In this document: positions 20,888 to 28,365 of the stretch, in pieces
How the letters are laid out: every line of letters begins with the position of its first letter
Position numbering within the stretch: the first letter of the stretch is position 1
DNA from: Penium margaritaceum
Taxonomy: Eukaryota; Streptophyta; Zygnematophyceae; Desmidiales; Peniaceae
Assembly: GCA_023375785.1 (NCBI GenBank)
Contig: SZWC01015046.1
Location: forward strand, 43,184 to 71,548
DNA: 28,365 bases
Direction of reading: 5' to 3'
Position numbers and translations under genes: made by a program
The notes under the pieces: model-generated
The model's input: the letters and a program-made list of their open reading frames with translations, nothing else
Told to the model about the DNA's origin: nothing
Database searches by the model: none

Positions 20888-21105
20888 CAGGAGAGTGATG
20901 GCTTGTTCCCCAGTTGGCCCGAGACCGACGGGCAGGAAAACTGGCGGTGTCCGATATCCTGACGGCGAGAGGAAATTGGCTGCAACAGTGGAAGTCGTGA
21001 GGCGAGCGGGAACGCTGCTCCGCTGATGTCAGGAGAGTGACGGCTTGTTCCCCAGTTAGCTCACAATAGGAGCAGGAAGACTGGTGGTGTCCGATGTCCT
21101 AACGG
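20888..21105. repeat. 142-bp offset direct repeat
   Basis: The word CAGGAGAGTGA(T/C)GGCTTGT occurs at 20888 and 21030. Similarity continues for about 75 bases, to GGTGTCCGAT(A/G)TCCT. It lies inside the gag-only element and may be a further diverged part of its internal tandem repeats. Confidence 0.75.
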
Positions 21106-21586
21106 CGGAAGGTGCGCTGCTGCTGCTGACGACGCAAGAAGGCGGTGCGAGGACGGCTCGAGATGATGGATGCAGGCAGGCGGAAGATGATGGGGCAGAT
21201 GAAGCAGATGAGGCGGATGAGGGAAGACCAGAAAGGCGAAGGTGCTTGTGGAGGCCAAGATGATAAGAGGCAGTGGCCGGCGAGCGGCAGGAAACTTCCA
21301 GGAAGATGATGATAGGAGCGGCTCGAGAATTGCTGGCAGCTATTTGAGAACGGCAAGTCACCAATCGTCAGTCACGTGCACAGAATGGGTGCAGGGCTTT
21401 CAGAATGGCACGGCGTTCCTTCAGTGCGAGGAATACTTCAAGCGGTGCTGCTGATGTCAGTTCCTACAAAGTGAAGAAGCGCGAGGTGGCAGTGGCGGCT
21501 GCGGAGGAAAGTAGATCTTTGAAGTGCAGCAATGGTGACGGCAGAGCGATGACTTGGTCACGGGGTGCCAGGTGATGTCGCCTGAT

Positions 21587-21598
21587 GCTCTGATACCA
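21587..21598 (-). promoter_or_regulatory. Primer binding site (initiator tRNA-Met)
   Basis: The minus strand reads TGGTATCAGAGC immediately after the LTR end. This is the standard plant LTR-element site pairing with the 3' end of initiator methionine tRNA, where reverse transcription starts. It sets the element's orientation and the LTR boundary. Confidence 0.93.
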
Positions 21599-22156
21599 TG
21601 TCAGAAGAATATAGGCATGGGAATGGCAATAGCAGAAGCAGGCAGAAGCATCGGAACATGTTAGCGAAGTGATGTAAGCAGGAGCGGTCCTTAGGAGTTA
21701 GTCGCAGAGGTTGAGAGGGCCTAAGGTACCGAGGAGACAGGGTAGACAGAAGCTGTCGAGAGAGAGACGGAGAGCGTGAGAGTGACGGGGCGAAGAACTG
21801 CAAGCTAGGAGAGGCTGGCGAAGATAAGATATGTGGGGTGCGAGCAGGGCAAAGACGCGGCGGCGAAGCTGCGGAACCAAAGGGGAACAGGATAGAAAGA
21901 ACTGTTCTGGTTAACTTATGGAGGGAATGAACATCCTCCGTATATACAATAGAGCAGGACAACAACAGTTGTTAACGGCTTCTTTCCGCTAGCCATACGT
22001 GTTAGCAATAGAATCGCCTTATTAGGGGTGGCTCGACTTTGATGCAACGGTTGTGTCCAGTCGACCGTTTTACCGAAATGGGTTCGGGGGATCTGAACCC
22101 ATACGGAGAACTCGGATTATCCGAAGACCTTTTCGGAGTCATTTCTTTTCCTGACA
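21599..22156 (-). repeat. 5' LTR of the gag-only element
   Basis: The 558-base LTR starts TGTCAGGAAAAG and ends TTCTTCTGACA on the minus strand, with 6-base inverted ends. The inner end touches the primer binding site directly. The outer end meets the ~200-bp repeat array at 22157. It holds TGTATATA near 21942-21949 as a TATA-like word and a hairpin ATGGGTTC/GAACCCAT. Confidence 0.88.
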
Positions 22157-22800
22157 CGTCGAGCCCTCTCCCCCAGATCACCCGGGTGTATTCGGGGAGT
22201 ATCTTGGGATGTGTAGCTGGTACACATAGAAGAAGAAAATAACTATGTATTTTTCATACTTCATCTCCACAGAATAGACAAGTGCCTAACAATACCAACC
22301 CCCAAATACACTCTCCAATGCACCCTTCCAATTCACTCTCGACTTTGGGGGGAGGAACATTGAGCCCTCCTCTCCAAACCCCTTGAGTACATTAGAGGAG
22401 TGTATCAAGATGTGTAGTTGGTACACAGAGAAGAAAAACACTTGTTTATTCTCCATACTTAAACTCCACATAATACACAATTGCATTGAAATACCTGTCC
22501 TTGGATACACTCTTTGATACACCCCACCAATACACTTACGACTTGGGGGAGGGGAGAGGGACGTCGAGCCTCCATTCCTCCCAAACCACCCGAGATTATC
22601 GGGGGAGTGTATTAGGAAGTGTATATGCTACACAAAGAAAAAACCACTTGTGTATTCTTTCAGCATTGGAGGAGTGTATCCGGGAGTATATCGTGAATAC
22701 ACACCAAAATGTACATACTAGTATTGGTACACAAGTGTATTGAATTATACCCCCTCAAAATATACCGCCCAATACACCCTTGCAATACATTTGGACTATG
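22157..22800 (+). repeat. Array 2 of the ~200-bp dyad-symmetric repeat
   Basis: Cores like GATGTGTAGCTGGTACACA lie at 22209, 22410 and 22618, spaced 201 and 208, with a more degraded unit to about 22800. The units match array 1 (14117-14660) in order and orientation, including CGTCGAGCC between units. The array begins exactly where the gag-only element's LTR ends. Confidence 0.85.
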
Positions 22801-23750
22801 TAGAAAGGGAGGTTGGAATGCTCGAGCTATAACAAAAAAAATCCTTACGACCATGTACTGTTCTTCTCGATTGTCACGACTCCCGTAAACAAAAAACAGT
22901 TTGTGTTAGAAGATGCTAGAATCAGGTACAATTCAGTGTCATTAGCATAATTACAAACGTACAATTTACTATCCAAAAAGCACAAAGTAGGTAACCATGT
23001 GAAGAAACATGTATAAAAAATATTTCAAACAGATATTATACATAGTGGGTTTTGAACAAAGTTTAGGCCATCCATTCAACAATCAATTTTTTATAAATTC
23101 TTGTGGTTATGTACATGAACGTAACTGCAAACATGATCCTAACCAACAACTCCAAGGAAACATTCATAATTTTCTAGGCTATTTCCTTGGAAGGATTCTC
23201 GACATATGTTTCAGTGCACACATTATCAAGTGTGTGGATTTGGGGTGATTAAACATAAATGCCCAGAATTACAAATCCAGGTCTGGATTCATGAATCCAT
23301 GGGAATTTTCAAACCTTGGATGAGTCCAATTACTTTGTGATATAGCCGATAATCACCATCCATGGCAATCAGTTTTCTTACAACACCAAATGTCACTCCT
23401 CTGTTCATGCTCAATTTTAACATACAACACATTATTCAACACTTTACACATGATATTTCTAAGAAGAATGTCTCATGGTAATTGCATATGAGAGGAATTC
23501 GTCATGGTTCTTACATCACAACACACCTCATGAATGCATGTGTGTTGGACAGATAGAGCAAACACAATGCATGCCATAGCTCAGCAGCATGTTTCTTATT
23601 CACATCAATGACAACCATGGAGAATAGATGAGCACAATGCATTGTACACTTCAAGAAGCATGGAGTAGCAACAAACATGCAATGGAGTGTGAAAAAGGTA
23701 ACTGCTTTCATGCATCTTTGCACTCAATATCTTCTATATTATCATCATCT
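22801..23750. other. AT-rich unassigned region
   Basis: No coding family is recognised. It is AT-rich, and GGATTCATGAATCC (23289-23302) is a perfect palindrome. The 79-codon plus-strand frame at 23009-23248 and the 70-codon minus-strand frame at 23511-23723 have no motif. The right-hand part may be the 3' flank of the hAT relic. Confidence 0.4.
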
Positions 23751-26112
23751 TCATCCTGCCAGTATGTCTCTTCCCCACCCTCCCCACAGACTAAGTCCCT
23801 TCAACTCCTCCGCCGCTTCTCCCACCAAGTGTCCTATCCTCTTATGATGCAAATCATTCAGCCGTGCTTCCTTGTTCTACAGCTCTGGCGTGATAATTCC
23901 ATGCCTTTCAATGGAAAACTCAAGTACACTGCTAGTTTTTATCCATGATTTCATCATGAGAATTCTCATGGCAGTGATAGGAGCGAGGGAATGCCAAAAA
24001 TCTGTGATCTCGTTCCGACCTAGTGAAAAAGTACACCCTGATGGTGTTGACGTGGCTGGTTTAGCAAACAGGTCGAGCGCTGCAAAGTAGAAGCTGGTAA
24101 ATGACAACTTTCTCTTCCTTAGTGATAAAGGACATTGTACGGTGGCTCCTTCACCTGCAGCTTTGTCCGCTTGTTCACCTCCACGTCAAGGGAAGATGGG
24201 GATGGGTCTTCCACCCATGGTGCTGGAACTCTTGGATCAAAGAGGTCTGTTGTAGGGTCGGACAGTGATGCCTAAATCAGATCTGCAGTTGAAGATGAAT
24301 CTGGAGCCAAATCTGTTGCTGAAGTAAGTGCAGACGCTAACATCAAAGCTGTTGCTATTGAGGCTGAGGCTAAACCTGCTGCAGCTGAGGTTGAGGTTGA
24401 AGGTGATGCTGTGGTAGCTGAGGCTGAAGCTGCTTCTGTTTCTGGTGTACTTGCCGCTGCCTCTGTAGACTCCTGCTCTCCCTCGGCTCTTGCGTGATAT
24501 GGCCGCAGCAGCTCAATCACTTTCACGTGCAACTTTGCTGCACTGTTGATGCCCATGAGATGGTGGATCCTTTCAAAGTAGCACAGTCGGGACCTCGGGT
24601 CTGAAGCAGTTACCAAGAGGTGCTTATCTGTGAACAGTGTCGCATAATTCTTGAGCTTGGCTCTGACCGCCTCAAGCTTGATGTCAGAAAGCATCCTCCT
24701 CCTCCTCCTTGAGGTTCGGCTGACCCACGGTTCCCCCCTTCGCCTTCTTTCATTTTTGATCGAGCGCACCTGCCACCAGTGAATTTTCACAAGCATGTAT
24801 TCAAAGAAAGGGATGACGAGGAGGAGTGTTGGATACTTTGAGCCACTGATGTAATCCGTGAACGACTTGAAAGGCTTGAGGATGAGGGTGAAGAGTGCGA
24901 TGACGGCCCACTCCATATCTGTTGGGTTCAGCAAAGTCCCATATTGGCCGTAGCCGGTGAGCCACAGCCTGAGTACCTCCCTTAGGTGAATGGCGTAGCT
25001 GCACATGTTGAGATTCAAAATTCGCCGTGTCTCCGTGTGGAAGTGGAGTGACAAGTACCTCACACCCGAGTCGGAGGAGGCATTAATGAGGCTCTGATCC
25101 TTCGGAGTGCTTTGGGTGGTGAAGGCCATAATGATTCTCACCTTGCCGATGATATCGCCTACAGCGGGGAGCGACAGGTGATCATTGACTGCAACTTTCA
25201 TGATGTGGCCTAGAAACCTGATGTAGCCGGCTTTTATGAGGCCAGAGGAAGAGGGAAAAGGTATGCCGGTCAATGAGTGTGTCGGTCATGCTTTCATTGG
25301 ATACAAGTCCCAGCCCTCCACCTTGTCGTAGAACACATCAAACACATTATGGGCTGTGGGAGAATTCAGTACCGCAGGGAAAGACAGCGTCATGGACTTC
25401 ACCTTGAAGTCACTCACCCAATGGGCGGTGACACCAAGGCATTTTGTGCCAGCATCAGATTTCTACCTGTCAGTTACGAAACTGATGGCGGAATGCTCCT
25501 AAAGGCAATAGCACTAGTCACAATTCCATGGGCAATTGTCTTGCGGCCAGGCAAATTTGATACAGGGTTGCAGTGCTGAAACTCATGGTCAAGCCAAAGT
25601 GACTGCATGGACATGAAACTGATTTTTTTTTCTATGAGATGATTCCACAGAAAACACAGCCAGTACTACTTGTTGAAAGCCTCCGCAACCCAAGAAATTA
25701 CACGGTCAATCATAGTCTGTCCTGTACCTGGCTCTGCCTCAACACCCTGCACAGCGGCAGTTACCACGTTTTCCATTGCCTCTTGGATTGCTACTGTGGC
25801 GTCCAACTTGTTCACCTCCATGAAATGCTTCTTGTGCTTGATGCAGAGATTCTTGCTGCTCGTGGGGCCCTTTGCGCGATTGTAGTCCTTGAATCATGTC
25901 TGACGTACTTCACGATCTGGATCACTGGCCATCTTCACAAGACCTCGCGAAAGCACGGCCTTGTACCGCTTGCGCTTGTCAACCACTGCATTGCCCTCAC
26001 CATTAAAGTTATTCTCATTGTCGTCATCAGCTGCTGCTCTTTCAGCAGCTGTACCGCTCACAGAACCCGTCATGCTGCCAGCAAAGCTCTGATTTCCCAA
26101 AACTAAACACAC
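23751..26112 (-). pseudogene. hAT-family transposase pseudogene
   Basis: hAT transposases cut and paste DNA elements through an RNase H-like core. On the minus strand the first frame (ATG near 26073) ends at TGA 25894-25896, then continues to about 25485 with a BED-finger-like basic segment (SSKNLCIKHKKHF), a TAG at 25666, and PGRKTIAHGIV. After a frameshift come SFVTDR, TAG at 25463 (Trp in relatives) and CLGVTAHWVSDFKVKSMTLS, the hallmark hAT core. A TGA at 25286 precedes a 333-codon frame (24272-25273) with GHIMKVAVNDHL, LKPFKSFTDYISGSKYPTL and LLVTASDPRSRLCYF. Its last 70 or so residues are Ala/Ser/Thr low complexity. In another frame (24107-23751) the C-terminal dimerisation region appears as ITAMRILM, SIERHGI and RLNDLHHKRIGHLV, with a TAG near 23876. 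No terminal inverted repeats or 8-bp duplication were found. Confidence 0.83.
24272..24490 (-). repeat. Ala/Ser/Thr-rich low-complexity tail within the hAT frame
   Basis: Codons of the type GCN, TCN and ACN run for about 70 residues after AEGEQES, on the minus strand. They replace the sequence that normally leads from the hAT core to the dimerisation domain, which resumes in another frame at 24107. It looks like an expanded triplet-rich insertion. Confidence 0.6.
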
Positions 26113-26117
26113 ACCCT

Positions 26118-26182
26118 GACTCGGGACCAGTCCGGTCAGGCGCCCCCCTCAGGGGGGCGTCTGACCGGACTGGTTCTGAGTC
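26118..26182. repeat. 65-bp near-perfect hairpin
   Basis: Arms of 32 bases (26118-26149 and 26151-26182) pair with three mismatches around a single C. The inner parts are GCGCCCCCCT and AGGGGGGCG, the outer parts GACTC and GAGTC. It lies a few bases upstream of the open hAT frame on the minus strand. It could be a fold-back insertion or a structured 5' untranslated element. Confidence 0.9.
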
Positions 26183-27049
26183 ATGGTGAGTAGCTGGCCT
26201 CATTTTTGTGCCGAGAGGTCAGGCTCAACCCCCGATTGGCAGTGTGGGGTCAATGTTCTTCTTGCACAGTCGATACAACACTGTCTGGCTCTCACTACCT
26301 AACCTTGCTACCCATGTCTTTTTTTAGCTCTTGAGCAAGGAATGGAAGTATCTTCTTCATCCATGTTGTATCCTCCATGGGACTCTCCCTGTGACATTGA
26401 ACCTCTGCCGTGTGACACATGTAATTTAAGCAACTTGAAATGGTAAATATTGGTATCAAAGCAGGTGGAGAGATACGCCCTCCCTGCACTCCGAATTCCT
26501 GGGATGTTAGTGGATTTGGCCACTATTCAGCGGTAATCTCCCGTCTCCGCCGTGACACTTCTGTCAGCCACAAGTCCCAGCTCATTTTGATGTAGCTGCT
26601 CCACCAATGCATCAACTGAAGCAGCAAGAAATGCCAAGCTGTGAGCATTCTTCCATAGCATTCTCTTTGGCTGCAGATTGTTGTAGTCCCGCACATCTAG
26701 TGCAGCATGATCTTGCACCTGCAGCATCAACAGCAACACCATCTCTGTTTCTATGGGCTGCACTGCACGAGGCATCAACAGCAGCATAGTGTGCTATCCC
26801 ACCATCGGCACCACCCCTCATCTGGCTTCTTGGCTGCAACTTTCCACCATCCTGCACATCTGCTGCATTGCAGTCTTTCGTGTTGACATGGTGTGTCCCT
26901 TGCCATGAGTGCCGTTGAGTGTACTCCCTGGTTTGACCACTGAGGAGTGGTCAAACACCTGATCTGACTTTATATTTGGATTCCTTGGATTTTTCCATGT
27001 AGGATCGAGCTTTGAATCGCTCAATTGGAGTGAGTATTCAGAAAGTTAA
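26183..27049. other. Unassigned region upstream of the hAT relic
   Basis: Minus-strand frames at 26295-26489, 26308-26523 and 26527-26787 have no assignable motif; one contains WMKKILPFLAQELKKDMG. They could be N-terminal exons or flanks of the hAT element. The word GTGGTCAAAC and its complement GTTTGACCAC lie at 26931-26957 and can pair. Confidence 0.35.
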
Positions 27050-27339
27050 CCTAGCCCGAAATTCGGGTGTTGGGGGGGGTGGAATCTGGTACCCGCCATG
27101 GGTGGCGGGATAATCCACCACCAGTGATCCGAGTTCGTCTCCAACGACCCCCAAATGCACCAGGGCCATAAAGGAAGCAACCAGAAGACTCTCCTTGACC
27201 CGGGTGAACTTCTCCTTGACTTCTGGGTGAGGAAAGGCGCTTCGACGGGTCATCGTCGAAGCGCCTCCCGTTGCCTAGCGTGCAAGGCAAGGTGGGCGGC
27301 TCCACCAAGGGTTACTTCGACGGCCGTAGCAGGGGCTCT
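27050..27339. repeat. 290-bp direct duplication, copy 1
   Basis: It starts CCTAGCCCGAAATTCGGG and ends AGGGGCTCT at the single N. It contains a perfect 12-bp stem with 6-base loop (GGCGCTTCGACG at 27236-27247, CGTCGAAGCGCC at 27254-27265). It also carries a minus-strand frame beginning MTRRSAFPHPEVKEKF that stays open through the copy, with a hydrophobic stretch LLVASFMALVHLGVV. I do not recognise that frame. Confidence 0.93.
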
Positions 27340-27340
27340 N
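27340..27340. other. Single N between the two duplicate copies
   Basis: One unknown base sits at the junction of two nearly identical 290-bp copies. This is where an assembler or scaffolder might have joined overlapping contig ends. Confidence 0.99.
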
Positions 27341-27341
27341 G

Positions 27342-27630
27342 CCTAGCCCGAAATTCGGGTGTTGGGGGGGTGGAATCTGGTACCCGCCATGGGTGGCGGG
27401 ATAATCCACCACCAGTGATCCGAGTTCGTCTCCAACGACCCCCAAATGCACCAGGGCCATAAAGGAAGCAACCAGAAGACTCTCCTTGACCAGGGTGAAC
27501 TTCTCCTTGACTTCTGGGCAAGGAAAGGCGCTTCGACGGGTCATCGTCGAAGCGCCTCCCGTTGCCTAGCGTGCAAGGCAAGGTGGGCGGCTCCTCCAAG
27601 GGTTACTTCGACGGCCGTAGCAGGGGCTCT
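27342..27630. repeat. 290-bp direct duplication, copy 2
   Basis: It is identical in layout to copy 1. I count one G-run length change and four substitutions (for example ACCCGGG to ACCAGGG, GGTGAGG to GGCAAGG). The hairpin is fully kept, and so is the minus-strand frame apart from two residue changes near its start. Confidence 0.93.
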
Positions 27631-27707
27631 ACTGCTCTTTTTTGGGCGTACTTGGATGCGTTGGAAATATTACATCACAGGCTATAAGGATCTGATGTAA
27701 TCTCACT

Positions 27708-28247
27708 ATGCTAAGTAACAAAAACGTATTTCGATTCAGTTCTACTGAATGCGACGTGTTCTGCCCACTCACATCCGTGATCCTTGTGCTCCACACTCTT
27801 CACCAAAGGTGTCCATTGGCTGCCCCAAACACTGGTAGTGTGCATCAGCAAGAGCTAGGCATCCTTGAGGATGCCTCCACACCCACTAGAGCCAACATTT
27901 CGGCCGTAGCATCACCAACAACGTCAGTCGTTTTTCCAGCTATTCTCCTCTATGCACAATTACAACTTCTACTATGGTGTCAACCAGCATACGCCACGTC
28001 GGACAGTGCACCATCGCCAACCCCTCTTTGCTTGACTTCCAACAGCATCAACACACTAGAGGTTGCGGGTGCATTTCCCGCACAAGGAATCGCAACAACT
28101 GCTGCATCCTCCTGCGACATCTCAGTGTCACGTTCATTGTACTCAAAGCAGGCTGCGCCTGACCTAACGGTAGAATTGGTCGACACAGACCGAACCTCTG
28201 ACCACCACGTTAAACCCAAGGAAGAAACTTCACAGGGCACTGTGTGA
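27708..28247 (+). CDS. 179-codon open frame, unknown
   Basis: An ATG at 27708 opens a frame of 179 codons ending in TGA. The product would be rich in Ser, Thr, Ala and Pro, with a hydrophobic stretch VVFPAILLYAQLQLLLW in the middle and a polar end (DLTVELVDTDRTSDHHVKPK). I recognise no domain. The length exceeds most chance frames here, and the sequence is not simple repeat, so an exon or a transposon gene piece is possible. No upstream signals or splice sites were established. Confidence 0.3.
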   Translation: MLSNKNVFRFSSTECDVFCPLTSVILVLHTLHQRCPLAAPNTGSVHQQELGILEDASTPTRANISAVASPTTSVVFPAILLYAQLQLLLWCQPAYATSDSAPSPTPLCLTSNSINTLEVAGAFPAQGIATTAASSCDISVSRSLYSKQAAPDLTVELVDTDRTSDHHVKPKEETSQGTV

Positions 28248-28365
28248 AGCCACGCTGAGACCCCAACACTTGATGACTAGTGGGTGTGGCCGGACGACGA
28301 GAATGCCGGCGTGCAGCTCTGGGTACAGAGGTTTCCACCTCATCGCTGGCGTGAGGACGTCCATC
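28248..28365. other. Window end, nothing recognised
   Basis: The last bases contain no frame, repeat or motif that I can assign. Confidence 0.5.

Larger units (their letters stand above)
18981..22156 (-). mobile_element. Non-autonomous gag-only LTR retrotransposon (Copia-like, TR-GAG type)
   Basis: Read on the minus strand, the order is: 5' LTR 22156-21599, an exact 12-base initiator-Met primer binding site, an internal region of about 2.4 kb, a gag fragment, a polypurine tract at 19224-19217, and a partial 3' LTR 19216-18981. The LTR has matching TGTCAG...CTGACA ends. The 236 bases shared by the two LTRs differ at 16 sites by my count (about 7%). No protease, integrase, RT or RNase H is found inside, and the space before the polypurine tract leaves no room for them. 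This matches the class described as terminal repeats with only a gag domain. Mobility would have depended on a partner element. The outer part of the 3' LTR (about 320 bases) is missing where the purine-rich block begins. Confidence 0.85.

Noticed and set aside
27708..28247. Membrane protein from the hydrophobic stretch in the 179-codon frame
   Set aside because: A single stretch interrupted by polar residues with no signal peptide or family match; kept only as an unknown open frame.

Overview
The window is repeat-rich nuclear DNA from a eukaryote, most likely of the plant lineage. The grounds are a Ty3/gypsy chromovirus with a C-terminal chromodomain, a Copia-type gag element with an initiator-methionine tRNA primer binding site, a hAT transposase relic, long simple-sequence tracts, and N gaps of a draft assembly. 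A large-genome streptophyte alga would fit, but the species is inference. I see no intact conserved host gene, no RNA gene I would defend, and nothing bacterial such as operons or CRISPR.

Layout. 1-3295: no recognisable gene, with a 15-bp tandem repeat, a 31-G run and small hairpins. 3296 to about 11500: one old plus-strand Ty3/gypsy chromovirus with two diverged LTRs, both starting TGTAGCGGGAG and carrying a nested palindrome. It has gag with a CCHC knuckle, a protease whose active site is destroyed, RT with YLDD, RNase H, integrase, chromodomain and a polypurine tract against the 3' LTR. Every domain is broken by stops or frameshifts. About 11500-14100: AT-rich and unassigned. 14117-14660 and 22157-22800: two arrays of one roughly 200-bp dyad-symmetric repeat in the same orientation. 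Between them lie a 181-bp duplication, two acidic-coding GAT-rich tracts, a 3.5-kb purine-rich block holding a 572-base gap, and a minus-strand, gag-only, non-autonomous LTR element (18981-22156).

The last part holds a minus-strand hAT transposase pseudogene (23751-26112), a 65-bp near-perfect hairpin just upstream of it, and a 290-bp direct duplication separated by a single N that may be an assembly artefact. A 179-codon open frame of unknown meaning follows.

How the parts relate: the elements look like layered insertions. The gag-only element ends exactly at the edge of the second 200-bp array. Its other LTR is cut off at the purine-rich block. It lacks polymerase genes, so it would have needed a Copia element elsewhere. 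The chromovirus and the hAT relic look dead, with stops often where the families have Trp or Arg, as expected from decay of methylated cytosines.
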